From Paenibacillus typhae (lineage in GTDB: Bacteria; Bacillota; Bacilli; Paenibacillales; Paenibacillaceae): 64,000 nt of DNA. The stretch lies in assembly GCF_900099765.1 (NCBI RefSeq), contig NZ_FNDX01000002.1, positions 310,001 to 374,000 of the forward strand. Reading direction: 5' to 3'. Under the pieces are notes generated by a model, which worked only from the letters and a program-made list of their open reading frames with translations, was not told the DNA's origin and did not search any database. Each line of letters starts with the position of its first letter. Position 1 is the first letter of the stretch. Below, one piece after another: positions 35,861 through 44,411 of the stretch. Position numbers and translations under genes: made by a program.

Positions 35861-38800
35861 CTATTGCTTCTCCACATTGAAATACTGTGCTTCCGGATGG
35901 GCAAAGACCATCGCCGAAACAGAGGCTTCCGGCTCCATCATGAAGCCTTCTGTAAGCTGGACGCCAATGTCCTCCGGCTTCATCAGCTTGAACAACGGCC
36001 CCTGATCTTCCAGGTCCGGGCAGGCCGGATATCCGAAGGATACGCGGATACCCTGATAGCGGGCGCCGTGCCGCTGCTTCATCGTCATATCAGCCGGATC
36101 AGGGAAGCCCCACGTATCCCGCATCATGTGATGGACACGCTCAGCCAGCCCTTCGGCCACCTCCAGCGCTACTGCCTGCAAGGCATGGGAGCGGAGATAA
36201 TCCCCCTTATCCTTCAGCTCGGTCGACATTTCACGGACTCCATGTCCCGCCGTTACGACCAGGAAGCCGACATAATCCATAACCCCGCTGTCCACCGGCT
36301 TCAGGAAGTCGGCAAGGCACAGATACGGCTCTACATTCTGCCTCGGGAAAGTAAAGGTATGCAGCACGCTCGACTGGTCCTGCGGATCGTAGATCAGAAT
36401 ATCGTTGCCGCGAGACTGTGCCGGGAAGAACTGGTACATCGCATGAGGGGCAATTGTCCCCTCAACCATCGCCTGATGCAGAATATCATCCACCGTCTCC
36501 TTAAGCTCAACCGTACGCTGATCTCCTGCAGCGAGCTGGGCTTCCACCGAGCCGCGCAGGCCGAGATGATGGCCGAGCAGCATCTGCATATTCACATAAG
36601 GAACGATGTGGCCGAGCGGATAGTTACGCAGTACGTGCCGCTCAAGATCAGGCGGAGTGAAGACCGGCGCATCCGCTGAAATCTTCGAGCGGACAGCCCT
36701 CGTCAATTCCGGCATTTCCTGCTTCGGAGCTACCGCTACAACGGCCTCAGCTTCCTGCCGCGCCTCTTCCTCCAGCTTGATCCGCTCCTGCGGATTCATC
36801 AGCTTGTTGGCAAGATCGAGGCCGTCCATTGCGTCCTTGGCATACAGGACCAGGCCGTCATATTCCGGCCGGATCCGGGTCTTGGTGAATTTGCGGGTCA
36901 GCGCCGCGCCCCCCACCATAATCGGCACGTCAATGCCGGCTGAACGCAGATCCTGCGCAGTGGTGACCATCTGCTGTGCCGATTTCACCAGCAGGCCGGA
37001 AAGGCCGATGGCATCCGCTTTTTCCCGGCGGAAGGCTTCGATAATATTCTCCGGCGGTACTTTGATCCCCAGATTGATAATCTCATAGCCGTTGTTGGAC
37101 AGGATAATCTCCACCAGGTTTTTGCCGATGTCATGAACATCGCCCTTGACGGTCGCCAGCATAATCTTGCCTTTCACCGAGGTCTCATCCTTCTGCATGA
37201 ACTGCTCCAGATGGGCGACCGAAGCCTTCATTACTTCAGCGCTCTGCAGTACCTCCGCAACAATCAGCTCATTGTTGTTGAACAGCCGCCCAACCTCCGA
37301 CATGCCTGCCATCAACGGACCGTTTATGATTTCCAGCGGACTGTCCTTGGTCAGAGCCTCATTCAGGTCAGGGATCAGCCCCTCCTTGGTTCCTTCGACA
37401 ACATAAGAAGCCAGCCGCTCCTCCAGGGACAGATTGGAGATTTTCTCCTTCTTCTCTACCTTCTTCTCACGGAAGGCAGCGACAAAGGCAGCCAGCGTCT
37501 CATCATTAGTATTGTAGATCAGCTCTTCGGCAAGCTTGCGCTCTTCTTCCGGGATGGAGGCATAACGCTCTACCTTTTCAGTATTTACAATCGCATAATC
37601 CAGACCCGCTTTGGTGCACTCATATAAGAATACAGAGTTCAGCACTTCACGTCCCGCTTCCGGCAGCCCGAAGGAGACGTTGCTGATTCCCAGAATGGTG
37701 TGCACACCCGGAAGGGCTTCCTTGATCAGCCGGATTCCATCTATCGTTTCCTTGGCTGACCCGATATACTGCTCATCCCCTGTACCGACAGGGAATACCA
37801 GAGTATCAAAGATCAGGTCCTCCGGCTGCAGGCCATATTTGTTGACCAGCAGATCATAGGAGCGCTTGGCAACGGCAAGCTTGTCATCCGCCTTGATGGC
37901 CTGTCCGGTTTCGTCTATGGTACCGACTACAATCGCTGCCCCGTATTTGTGAATCAGCGGGGTAACATGCTCGAACTTCTCCTCGCCGTCTTCAAGGTTA
38001 ATGGAGTTAATTATTGCCTTGCCCTGACAGTATTGCAGTGCCAGGTCAATAACCTTAGGGTCTGTTGTATCAATCATCAGCGGAACCTTGACCTTTTTGA
38101 CCACCAGCTCCAGAAATTTTTTGATATCCTCGCTTTCATCGCGGTCAGGGTCCTGTACACAGACATCGATCACCTGCGCGCCGCTCTTGACCTGTGCCCG
38201 GGCAATCTCGGAAGCTTCCTCGTATTTGCCTTCGACGATCAGGCGCTTGAATTTCCGCGAGCCCAGCACATTTGTACGTTCTCCGACCATGTACGGGCGG
38301 TTGGCATCCTCCACATATACAGGCTCAATCCCCGACAAGGCCGGCGGGTGAGTCCCGTTCAGCTGGCGCGGCGGATACGCCGTGATCATTTCGGCCATCG
38401 CCCGGATATGATCCGGAGTCGTTCCGCAGCAGCCGCCGGCAATGTTCAGCCAGCCCTTCTCGGCAAAGCCAGCCAGCTTGCGGGCCAGCGACTCGGGTGA
38501 TTCATGGTAATTCCCGTTCTCATCCGGCAGCCCGGCATTCGGATAACAGCTCACCGCCGCTGAAGAAATCTCTGACAGCGAACGGATGTGGTCACGCATG
38601 AACTCCGGTCCGGTCGCACAGTTCAGCCCGATCGAGATCGGCTTCAGATGCTCAAGCGAAATGTAGAAGGCTTCAATATTCTGGCCGGCCAGCGTTGTGC
38701 CCATCGGCTCAATCGTGCCGGAGATCATGACAGGCAGCGTAATGCCAGTCTCTTCAAAAGCATTGCGGATTCCGATGCTGCCGGCTTTTACATTCAGTGT

Positions 38801-39298
38801 ATCCTGTGAAGTTTCCAGCAGCAGGGCATCGACCTTACCGTCGATCAGAGCAACCGCCTGCTCCTGATAGCTGCTCACCAGCTCCTGGAAGGTCACGCCG
38901 CCGGTAACGGACAGTGTCTTGGTCGTCGGTCCCATCGCTCCCACTACATAACGCGGATGCTCCGGCGTATCATATTTGTCTGCGGCATTCCGGGCCAGCC
39001 TGGCCGCTTCCAGATTAATCTCCCGCGCCTTCTGCGGGATATCATATTCCGCGAGCACGACCGAAGTCGCGCCAAAGGTATTGGTCTCAATCAGATCTGC
39101 GCCGGCCTCCAGATACTTCTCATGTATACTCTGGATGACCTCCGGGCGCGTAAGCACCAGCATTTCATTACAGCCGTCAAGCTCTTCACCGCCAAAATCC
39201 TCTCCGGTAAGGGGAACCTGTTGAATCATCGTACCCATTGCTCCGTCCAGAATCAGTATGCGCTGCTGCAAGCTCTCAGCAAGTGTATATTTAGCCAC
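35861..39298 (-). CDS. metH: Cobalamin-dependent methionine synthase
   Basis: A 1145-residue modular enzyme transferring the methyl group from methyl-tetrahydrofolate to homocysteine. The order is: homocysteine-binding domain (zinc Cys in AGGCCGTTPDHIR, near residue 290); pterin-binding domain (VGERTNVLGSRKF onward); cobalamin cap and binding domain with GDVHDIGKNLVEIIL (the His that ligates cobalt, about residue 723); and the reactivation domain (RGNDILIYDPQ, SFGYPACPDLEDQGPLF). It is shorter than E. coli MetH (1227). The start is GTG 39298 after GGGGGGATAT. No S-box or cobalamin riboswitch is seen in the 116-bp leader. Confidence 0.96.
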   Translation of the reverse strand: MAKYTLAESLQQRILILDGAMGTMIQQVPLTGEDFGGEELDGCNEMLVLTRPEVIQSIHEKYLEAGADLIETNTFGATSVVLAEYDIPQKAREINLEAARLARNAADKYDTPEHPRYVVGAMGPTTKTLSVTGGVTFQELVSSYQEQAVALIDGKVDALLLETSQDTLNVKAGSIGIRNAFEETGITLPVMISGTIEPMGTTLAGQNIEAFYISLEHLKPISIGLNCATGPEFMRDHIRSLSEISSAAVSCYPNAGLPDENGNYHESPESLARKLAGFAEKGWLNIAGGCCGTTPDHIRAMAEMITAYPPRQLNGTHPPALSGIEPVYVEDANRPYMVGERTNVLGSRKFKRLIVEGKYEEASEIARAQVKSGAQVIDVCVQDPDRDESEDIKKFLELVVKKVKVPLMIDTTDPKVIDLALQYCQGKAIINSINLEDGEEKFEHVTPLIHKYGAAIVVGTIDETGQAIKADDKLAVAKRSYDLLVNKYGLQPEDLIFDTLVFPVGTGDEQYIGSAKETIDGIRLIKEALPGVHTILGISNVSFGLPEAGREVLNSVFLYECTKAGLDYAIVNTEKVERYASIPEEERKLAEELIYNTNDETLAAFVAAFREKKVEKKEKISNLSLEERLASYVVEGTKEGLIPDLNEALTKDSPLEIINGPLMAGMSEVGRLFNNNELIVAEVLQSAEVMKASVAHLEQFMQKDETSVKGKIMLATVKGDVHDIGKNLVEIILSNNGYEIINLGIKVPPENIIEAFRREKADAIGLSGLLVKSAQQMVTTAQDLRSAGIDVPIMVGGAALTRKFTKTRIRPEYDGLVLYAKDAMDGLDLANKLMNPQERIKLEEEARQEAEAVVAVAPKQEMPELTRAVRSKISADAPVFTPPDLERHVLRNYPLGHIVPYVNMQMLLGHHLGLRGSVEAQLAAGDQRTVELKETVDDILHQAMVEGTIAPHAMYQFFPAQSRGNDILIYDPQDQSSVLHTFTFPRQNVEPYLCLADFLKPVDSGVMDYVGFLVVTAGHGVREMSTELKDKGDYLRSHALQAVALEVAEGLAERVHHMMRDTWGFPDPADMTMKQRHGARYQGIRVSFGYPACPDLEDQGPLFKLMKPEDIGVQLTEGFMMEPEASVSAMVFAHPEAQYFNVEKQ

Positions 39299-39352
39299 TT
39301 CATATCCCCCCCGAAAAACATTAGAGTTAGTTTAGCAGAATAAAGCGAAATC

Positions 39353-39369
39353 GGAAAGCATTGCTTTCC
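39353..39369. other. 17-bp palindrome between a lipoprotein gene and metH
   Basis: GGAAAGCATTGCTTTCC is an almost perfect inverted repeat. It lies downstream of the minus-strand lipoprotein gene (ends 39415) and upstream of metH (starts 39298). It could end the lipoprotein transcript (the tail after it is TTTCGCTTTA) or be an operator for metH. Not resolvable from sequence. Confidence 0.35.
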
Positions 39370-39414
39370 ACTCTGCATAATTGTTATTATTTGGCGGTTC
39401 CGGGGGCAGCGCTG

Positions 39415-39837
39415 TTAAGGTACAACCGTAAGCTCCCTGCTGGGCATGGAGTGCTGCGTACGGGCCGTTACATGCGAAGTTACGCTGTACCCGCCCTCTT
39501 GTTCAAACACCGTCTCCGCCTCATACACGCCATTACCGGCAGCTGTTCCCTTTAGCTCAAGCTTTACCGTCGCATCATTATTGCTGACAATTTCAAACAG
39601 CACTTCCCGTGCGTCATCCACCGGTTCACCGGCCTGGGTAACCACCGCCTGAAAAAGGACCGGCTCATTTACCCTGCCCTGCTCAGGACTCCAGCCTAGC
39701 TCCACCTTGATAGGTTCCATAGAGATATTTGCCGCAGCATGCATGTGTTCATGCTCTGTACTGCTTGCTGAACACCCTCCCAGTGAAACCGCGGCAACAA
39801 TAAATAATGCAGCAGACAGCTGCTTAGGTTTGATCAT
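39415..39837 (-). CDS. FixH/YtkA-like lipoprotein
   Basis: A 140-residue exported lipoprotein. The signal peptide ends in the lipobox SLGGC at about residue 21-25 (ALFIVAAVSLGGCSA), followed by His-rich TEHEHMHAAA and an immunoglobulin-like domain (PVLFQAVVTQAGEPVDDARE ... VYEAETVFEQEGGY) of the YtkA/FixH type. His residues could bind metal; relatives sit in copper or cytochrome oxidase maturation gene groups, but no such genes are adjacent. The ATG at 39837 follows GGGAGGATGCC; a longer upstream frame has no ribosome site. Confidence 0.8.
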   Translation of the reverse strand: MIKPKQLSAALFIVAAVSLGGCSASSTEHEHMHAAANISMEPIKVELGWSPEQGRVNEPVLFQAVVTQAGEPVDDAREVLFEIVSNNDATVKLELKGTAAGNGVYEAETVFEQEGGYSVTSHVTARTQHSMPSRELTVVP

Positions 39838-40035
39838 CCGGCATCCTCCCGATTGGATAGTGAATTCCCTTCGAAGCTTACAGCGCGAGTAATCCATTCT
39901 GCTTCTATTATACATATAATTTTAAATATTGCCCCGGTATTAGTCGTTAACAGGATTAAAAGCGGGAAATTCATTTCCCGTCCCAGCGCTCTCCCTGTAA
40001 CCATGGGGCCGTTCTCAGCATAAGCTGTCGCCATA

Positions 40036-40281
40036 ATGACTTCAGAAGGGTTGTTGAGTACATTGATTAACAAAGATCCTGTGTATCACATTTTAAAGCT
40101 GCTGCAAGAACAGGGAGAGCCGCATTTCAGGCAAATCGGCATGGATGAAAGAGATTTTATTGTTGCGCTGCAGCATATCCACGAAGCCGGTTATACGGAC
40201 AGAACCGGGAACGGCCTCAGTCAAGCCGGACTGAACTATATTAACGGCTATGAACGGAGAACCTATGATAGCTTGAACTAA
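40036..40281 (+). CDS. Unknown small protein, about 81 residues
   Basis: No family is recognised. The predicted protein is acidic-to-neutral, with a possible winged-helix or coiled character (DPVYHILKLLQEQGEPHF, then DERDFIVALQHIHEAGYTD). This could be a small HTH domain. The start is uncertain: ATG 40036 has no ribosome site, and a TTG within the first 12 codons near the AAGGG is an alternative. A hairpin follows at 40300. Confidence 0.5.
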   Translation: MTSEGLLSTLINKDPVYHILKLLQEQGEPHFRQIGMDERDFIVALQHIHEAGYTDRTGNGLSQAGLNYINGYERRTYDSLN

Positions 40282-40299
40282 GCCTAATAGCAGCACTAA

Positions 40300-40326
40300 T
40301 ACCCGTAATCCTGAGGATTACGGGTA
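40300..40326 (+). terminator. Hairpin after the 40036 gene
   Basis: TACCCGTAATCC and GGATTACGGGTA form a perfect 12-bp stem with a TGA loop. The T-run after it is poor (ATTACATG), so termination may be weak. Confidence 0.55.
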
Positions 40327-40354
40327 TTACATGTTAAGATAGGGGGTGATTTAA

Positions 40355-40486
40355 CTGAAATTACTGAATAAGCTATGCTCCGAGTATCTGGTTATACCCA
40401 GGTCTTTCCGCAAGCTGATGTTATGGGCATGGATTGTTTTATTTCTCATCGCCGGTTACAGGTTGGGCTGGTTGAATTGGCGCTGA
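40355..40486 (+). CDS. Small membrane protein with a CTG start
   Basis: An open frame of 43 codons behind a strong AGGGGGTG (40341-40348), six bases before CTG 40355. The peptide begins KLLNKLCSEYLVIPRSFR and has one hydrophobic segment (LMLWAWIVLFLIAGYRLGWL). No ATG, GTG or TTG lies near the ribosome site in frame, so CTG initiation is inferred. It may be a short membrane protein or a leader. It is too short for similarity to be recognised. Confidence 0.45.
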   Translation: MKLLNKLCSEYLVIPRSFRKLMLWAWIVLFLIAGYRLGWLNWR

Positions 40487-40510
40487 TGCCGCCTATCCGT
40501 TGCCCCATTC

Positions 40511-40711
40511 CTATTCCTTCCTGATCGTTTCGCGTTCGCGGATTTCCAGGTTTTTGGAATGGTTATATAAATCCAGAGCTGTAATAGCTCTAAGCGCAAG
40601 CTTTACAAAAAGAACAAACGCAACAATTCCTGCCCCTATACATGCCAGCCACATCAAAAAGAAAAAGATACTAAATGCACCGCTAACAAAAAATCCGGGT
40701 TGGCTCACCAT
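40511..40711 (-). CDS. Small membrane protein, 66 residues
   Basis: One or two transmembrane segments (FFVSGAFSIFFFLMWLACIG then AGIVAFVLFVKLALRAI) and a charged C-terminal tail (NHSKNLEIRERETIRKE). The start is ATG 40711, 12 bases after AAGGAG; a frame 30 residues longer to 40801 is less likely. No family is recognised. It is convergent with the CTG-start small gene. Confidence 0.6.
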   Translation of the reverse strand: MVSQPGFFVSGAFSIFFFLMWLACIGAGIVAFVLFVKLALRAITALDLYNHSKNLEIRERETIRKE

Positions 40712-40812
40712 TGTGTAACTCAGCTCCTTCTGGAAAGTATTAACTGAGTATACCTCATTTGGAACAATATGTATGTGCAAAAAAGTCTTTTTTAGCCACA
40801 TGCCCTTATATG

Positions 40813-40850
40813 CAAAAAAACCAGCCTCCTCTACAGGAGACCGGCTTGAA
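40813..40850 (-). terminator. Terminator of the 40855 HAD gene
   Basis: On the minus strand AAGCCGGTCTCCT ... AGGAGGCTGGT forms a stem with G-T pairs, followed by TTTTTTT. Confidence 0.7.
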
Positions 40851-40854
40851 AGAC

Positions 40855-41640
40855 TTATAGTGATTGCACCAGCGGAAGCAGCTCGGAGAGATGACCGATT
40901 CTGTAATCCGGCTGAATGTCGGGATCCGGTTCTTTCTCTGTCCGGTTGATCCAGACCGTCGTCAGGCCTGCGGACAAGCCGCCGATAATATCCGTTGTGA
41001 GCTTATCGCCCACCATGATCCCCTGCTCGGGTGAGATATCAAGCAATTCAAGCGCATGCTGGAAAATCGCCTTGTCCGGCTTGCCTCTGCCGAAGCTACC
41101 GGAGATTACTACATGATCAAAGTAAGGAATAAGCTCAGGAACACCGTTCAGCTTCTCCTGCTGCAGGGCCGGGCAGCCATTGGTCAGCAGCAGCAGCTTC
41201 ACTTTGCCGCGCAGCTCATCCAGAACCTGCAGTGTCTCTTCATACATATACGGACGGCTCCGCCGTTCTTCACCGAACTTCGCAGCCAGCCGCTCAGCCA
41301 GCGCTTCATCCTTAATGCCCAGCGCTTCCAGGCCGCGGCGCCAGGATTCCTTGCGGTATGCCGGAGCAAGCTGCTCCAGCTGGCGGAATTCCGGCTGCTC
41401 GCCGGCAGTAAAGTTCGCCCAAAGTGCCTCGAACGGATTGATCCCGATCATTTTTGTAAACGGAAAGGTCTCGTAAGATTCATAAAGGCTTCTGGCCTCC
41501 CTGCGGACTGCAGCCTCCAGCTCATGAGGGTCAACAGTGTCACCTGCTGCTTCGCAGGCGGCACGGAAGGCCTCCTCGACGCTCCGTTCATCCCAGAGCA
41601 GTGTATCGTCAAGATCAAATAGTACGGCGGTAATCGGCAT
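40855..41640 (-). CDS. HAD hydrolase (YsaA-like)
   Basis: A 261-residue HAD phosphatase with a helical cap. Motif I is VLFDLDDTLLWDERS, motif II is LLLLTNGCPALQQEKLN, motif III is SGSFGRGKPDKAIF and motif IV is GIMVGDKLTTDIIGG. Relatives include YsaA and phosphoserine or nucleotide phosphatases. ATG 41640 follows GGGAGAGGGAGCG. Downstream is a terminator, so it is a single transcription unit or the end of one with the two membrane-related genes upstream. Confidence 0.85.
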   Translation of the reverse strand: MPITAVLFDLDDTLLWDERSVEEAFRAACEAAGDTVDPHELEAAVRREARSLYESYETFPFTKMIGINPFEALWANFTAGEQPEFRQLEQLAPAYRKESWRRGLEALGIKDEALAERLAAKFGEERRSRPYMYEETLQVLDELRGKVKLLLLTNGCPALQQEKLNGVPELIPYFDHVVISGSFGRGKPDKAIFQHALELLDISPEQGIMVGDKLTTDIIGGLSAGLTTVWINRTEKEPDPDIQPDYRIGHLSELLPLVQSL

Positions 41641-41680
41641 AATAACGCTCCCTCTCCCTATGCTGGTCTATCTTATCTTT

Positions 41681-42208
41681 CTACTCGTGCACTACTTCAA
41701 TGTTATTGGCTTTGGCGAACTGCTCGAGGCGCGCTCCCATAGCTGCGGTATCATAACGGTTCAGAAATCTGGAGAACACCCACTGCTTGCGTTTACCTTT
41801 ATATTTCAGGGCAACCATGCTGCGGGACAGGATAATCTTCTCAATCTCGGATGCCTGCAGCCAGCGCTCACGGTTATATTTAATGGTAGAAACTCTGGCC
41901 CGCTCGACCTTCAGGAAAGGACGGCGGAAGAAGATCAGGGCTGCCAGTAAAAAGTACAGCACAACGCCCAGCCAGTTGGCCAGTATACCCTGCCCCCGGG
42001 CTTCATCAATGGAGCCCACTACCCAGAACATAATTCCGAGCAAGAGCAGCACAATCGGAAATACAATGTTGCGCCCTTTAAAAACATCACTGCTTCCGGC
42101 AGCCGAAGATGATTTGGAAGCATAAATCGTGTCTTTACCTTGCTTCTTTCGTTGCTTATTGACTTGCTTGGTATTGCGCTGTACCATTCTTTCCCAAGAA
42201 CGGGCCAT
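41681..42208 (-). CDS. Conserved membrane protein of unknown function, 175 residues
   Basis: A basic, low-complexity N-terminus (about 1-45), two transmembrane segments (about 47-65, NIVFPIVLLLLGIMFWVVG, and about 75-95, WLGVVLYFLLAALIFFR) and a soluble C-terminal domain (KVERARVSTIKYNRERWLQ) that resembles a small pleckstrin-like/bPH fold. No named family is assigned. ATG 42208; the nearest SD is weak (GGGGGAAC). It lies 40 bp upstream of the HAD gene. Confidence 0.65.
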   Translation of the reverse strand: MARSWERMVQRNTKQVNKQRKKQGKDTIYASKSSSAAGSSDVFKGRNIVFPIVLLLLGIMFWVVGSIDEARGQGILANWLGVVLYFLLAALIFFRRPFLKVERARVSTIKYNRERWLQASEIEKIILSRSMVALKYKGKRKQWVFSRFLNRYDTAAMGARLEQFAKANNIEVVHE

Positions 42209-42256
42209 GTGAGTTCCCCCTAGTCGTCCTAAAATATCTATGACAAAGCCGCGGGA

Positions 42257-42460
42257 CTAATGCGTAAGCCCCTTGTCGCCCTGATCATCGTTGTCCACAA
42301 TCTCAATGGTATCCAGCTGCGCGCGGAAATTTCTGCGGATGTTGCCCAGGTAGATTTCGCGGAGCTTGGCACGTTCCGCCAGTTCCTCTTCTGTCAGGCC
42401 GCTGCTCTTCTGCTTGCGTGCCAATTCATTGATGCGTGCGACCAATTCGTCTATATTCAA
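42257..42460 (-). CDS. DUF896 protein (YnzC-like)
   Basis: A 67-residue protein with the DUF896 helical hairpin: NIDELVARINELARKQKSSG then LTEEELAERAKLREIYLGN, the pattern of YnzC, a two-helix SOS-associated protein in B. subtilis. It is in the lexA-yneA neighbourhood, as there. The start is TTG 42460 after GGGGAGGGG. It lies 48 bp upstream of the 41681 gene. Confidence 0.88.
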   Translation of the reverse strand: MNIDELVARINELARKQKSSGLTEEELAERAKLREIYLGNIRRNFRAQLDTIEIVDNDDQGDKGLTH

Positions 42461-42503
42461 TGCTTTCCCCTCCCCTATAAATTCATTCTAACTTTGCCAT
42501 GAG

Positions 42504-42543
42504 AAAAAGAGCTTGTCAAGGTCTCCTCCCTGCAAGCTCTTCA
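42504..42543 (-). terminator. Terminator of the yneA-like gene
   Basis: On the minus strand AAGAGCTTG ... CAAGCTCTT forms a 9-bp stem followed by TTTTCTC. It separates yneA from ynzC, so these two are not simply co-transcribed. Confidence 0.75.
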
Positions 42544-42580
42544 TGGCGTGAACTATAGTTGATATTTATAGCAATCCTGA

Positions 42581-43000
42581 TTAATATGCCGGCAGTGTCA
42601 GCACATCCCCGGCCTGTATGTCACTGCCCTTGAGCCCGCTCGCTTTCTTGATTCCTTCTATATATACAACCGTCCTCATATCAGATGGTTTATGTGCAAG
42701 CGCAATGCTCCAGAGGGAGTCGCCGCGTTCCACTACCACACGTTCAGCCGGCATAACTGAGGATACTGATCCTGCAAATACATTACCTACCACCGTGAAG
42801 CCGGAAACCGCCAGCATCAGGATCATGGCAAGCTTCACCAGCTGGCCTCTGCGGAACAGGCTCATTAATGTACCGAACAGGGTTGCTGCAGATTTCTTCA
42901 TACGGATCACATATTCTAAAACAGAATCATCTCCGGCAGATTGAACCTCACGGGTCTCATCGTAGATGCTGCGGTAAGTACTGTATTTTAACAAAATCAT
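42581..43000 (-). CDS. yneA: YneA-like SOS cell-division inhibitor (LysM)
   Basis: A 139-residue protein with a cytosolic tail, one transmembrane segment at about residues 54-74 (LVKLAMILMLAVSGFTVVG) and a C-terminal LysM domain (VVERGDSLWSIALAHKPSDM ... GDVLTLPAY). This matches B. subtilis YneA, which holds division back after DNA damage. ATG 43000 is preceded by TTGGAGG; a TTG nine bases after the same site is an alternative. It is divergent from lexA and its promoter spacer carries a LexA box. Confidence 0.85.
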   Translation of the reverse strand: MILLKYSTYRSIYDETREVQSAGDDSVLEYVIRMKKSAATLFGTLMSLFRRGQLVKLAMILMLAVSGFTVVGNVFAGSVSSVMPAERVVVERGDSLWSIALAHKPSDMRTVVYIEGIKKASGLKGSDIQAGDVLTLPAY

Positions 43001-43007
43001 CGACCTC

Positions 43008-43087
43008 CAAACACGTGTTCTTAAATTTGAGATTAATATAACACGAACATGTGTTTTGATCAATAGATTTTTTCGAACAATTGTTCC
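43008..43087. promoter_or_regulatory. Three LexA boxes upstream of yneA
   Basis: Matches to the Bacillus LexA consensus CGAACRNRYGTTYC: CAAACACGTGTTCT at 43008-43021, CGAACATGTGTTTT at 43044-43057, CGAACAATTGTTCC at 43074-43087. The middle box lies in the spacer of the yneA promoter. Confidence 0.85.
43035..43063 (-). promoter_or_regulatory. Sigma-A promoter of yneA
   Basis: On the minus strand TTGATC (43058-43063) and TATATT (43035-43040) are 17 bases apart, with the LexA box 43044-43057 between them. Confidence 0.75.
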
Positions 43088-43152
43088 CCTTAGTTTTCGG
43101 CTCTATTCTGCCTCTCCTGACAGCATCATCCAAATGTTATTATGAAATAGTT

Positions 43153-43182
43153 AGAACTTATGTTTGTACGAACGGAAGTTCT
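43153..43182. promoter_or_regulatory. LexA boxes at the lexA promoter
   Basis: CGAACGGAAGTTCT at 43169-43182 overlaps the lexA -35/-10 spacer, and the weaker AGAACTTATGTTTG at 43153-43166 covers the -35 region. They should give LexA autorepression. Confidence 0.75.
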
Positions 43183-43192
43183 ATGTTATAAT
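43164..43192 (+). promoter_or_regulatory. Sigma-A promoter of lexA
   Basis: TTGTAC (43164-43169) and TATAAT (43187-43192) with a 17-base spacer, 32 bases ahead of the start codon. Confidence 0.8.
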
Positions 43193-43224
43193 TTTCCCAA
43201 ACATACTATATGGGGTTGATTCCA

Positions 43225-43851
43225 ATGTCAAAGATTTCGAGTCGTCAGCTGGCGATCCTGGAATTCATACGTAACGAAGTCCGCAGCAAGGGTTATCCTC
43301 CGTCTGTCCGGGAAATCGGGGAAGCTGTCGGTCTTGCCTCCAGCTCCACCGTGCATGGTCATCTGGACCGTCTGGAGAAGAAGGGTCTGATCCGCCGTGA
43401 CCCTACGAAGCCCCGCGCCATAGAACTGCTTGGCCAGGAAGATTCAGAGAATGTACATCAGTTCGTACAGACGGTCACCCGTATTCCTGTTGTAGGTAAA
43501 GTCACCGCCGGGGTGCCGATTACCGCTACCGAGAATATTGAGGATTACTTCCCGTTGCCTACCCATTATGTCGGTGACAACAAGGTCTTCATGCTCTCCG
43601 TGCTCGGAGACAGTATGGTGGATGCCGGAATTATGGATGGCGACTATGTTATTGTCCGCCAGCAGCAGACAGCAGATAACGGTGATATCGTTGTAGCAAT
43701 GACTGAAGAAGACGAAGCTACTGTCAAGACCTTCTATAAAGAACGTGACCATATCCGCCTGCAGCCGGAGAACCCGGCGTACGAACCTCTCCGCTTGAAC
43801 CGTGTTACCATCTTAGGCAGAGTCATCGGACTTTTCCGTGATATCCATTAA
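43225..43851 (+). CDS. lexA: SOS repressor LexA
   Basis: A 208-residue repressor-protease. The N-terminal winged helix runs 1-70 ([20 protein letters not shown], then [18 protein letters not shown]). The self-cleavage site is Ala95-Gly96 in [10 protein letters not shown] and the Ser-Lys dyad is S130 ([10 protein letters not shown]) and K168 (EATVKTF). RecA filaments trigger autocleavage. The start is ATG 43225 after GGGG; the longer frame to 43210 adds five residues. Two LexA boxes overlap its promoter. Confidence 0.97.
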   Translation: MSKISSRQLAILEFIRNEVRSKGYPPSVREIGEAVGLASSSTVHGHLDRLEKKGLIRRDPTKPRAIELLGQEDSENVHQFVQTVTRIPVVGKVTAGVPITATENIEDYFPLPTHYVGDNKVFMLSVLGDSMVDAGIMDGDYVIVRQQQTADNGDIVVAMTEEDEATVKTFYKERDHIRLQPENPAYEPLRLNRVTILGRVIGLFRDIH

Positions 43852-43870
43852 TATTCATTAATCCCCCTGA

Positions 43871-43907
43871 GGCTGTTGTGCATCCATTGTGCAACAGTCT
43901 TTTTTCT
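43871..43907 (+). terminator. Terminator of lexA
   Basis: GGCTGTTGTGCA and TGTGCAACAGTC form a stem with small loop, followed by TTTTTT, 20 bp past the stop codon. Confidence 0.85.
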
Positions 43908-43972
43908 GTCCTTTAAATTCAAGTTCACGGGCTCGGCACTGCGTACATATTCTGATTGCAGAAGGAGTGCTG

Positions 43973-44317
43973 ATGACGATGCCCAATTACCGGATTATTG
44001 TTGACCTGTCGCAGCGTATGCTGTATCTGCTGGATAATAACATTGTGACCCGCGGCTTCCCCGTAGGAATCGGTACGATGCTGACAGCCTCACCCGAAGG
44101 CGAATATACCATTATTAACAAGCAGCCCAATCCCGGCGGGCCGTTCGGCGCCTTTTGGATGGGCCTGTCCAAACCCCATTACGGCATCCACGGAACCAAC
44201 GACCCTGCCTCGATCGGACATATGGTCTCACACGGCTGCATCCGGATGTATAACGCGGATGTTCTTGCCTTGTCACGCATCGTTCCTATCGGCACACGGG
44301 TCACTATCAGGAAGTAG
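43973..44317 (+). CDS. L,D-transpeptidase (YkuD domain only)
   Basis: A 114-residue YkuD-fold enzyme. It starts with [19 protein letters not shown], has FPVGIGTM and PYGPFGAF-like stretches, and ends with the catalytic motif [17 protein letters not shown] that holds the nucleophile Cys and His. It would form 3-3 cross-links or attach proteins in peptidoglycan. No signal peptide, transmembrane segment or LysM is seen with the start at ATG 43973 after GAAGGAG. A longer frame to 43889 adds 28 non-hydrophobic residues without a ribosome site. How it is exported is open. Confidence 0.85.
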   Translation: MTMPNYRIIVDLSQRMLYLLDNNIVTRGFPVGIGTMLTASPEGEYTIINKQPNPGGPFGAFWMGLSKPHYGIHGTNDPASIGHMVSHGCIRMYNADVLALSRIVPIGTRVTIRK

Positions 44318-44340
44318 CAGCCGCAGCTTTTCCCTATAAT

Positions 44341-44381
44341 GCAGAAAAGACACCTCCGCGGGGCGGGGGTGTCCTTTCTGC
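44341..44381. terminator. Bidirectional hairpin between convergent genes
   Basis: GCAGAAA-GACACCTCCGC and GCGGGGGTGTC...TTTCTGC form a long stem; the plus-strand side has CCTTTCTG after it. It separates the YkuD gene from the minus-strand gene at 44412. Confidence 0.7.
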
Positions 44382-44411
44382 ATTCTTTTATCCTTCTGCG
44401 CCTGCCATTCT

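Noticed and set aside
39299..39414. SAM (S-box) or cobalamin riboswitch ahead of metH
   Set aside because: The 116-bp leader has only one short palindrome and no recognisable S-box or B12-box motifs.
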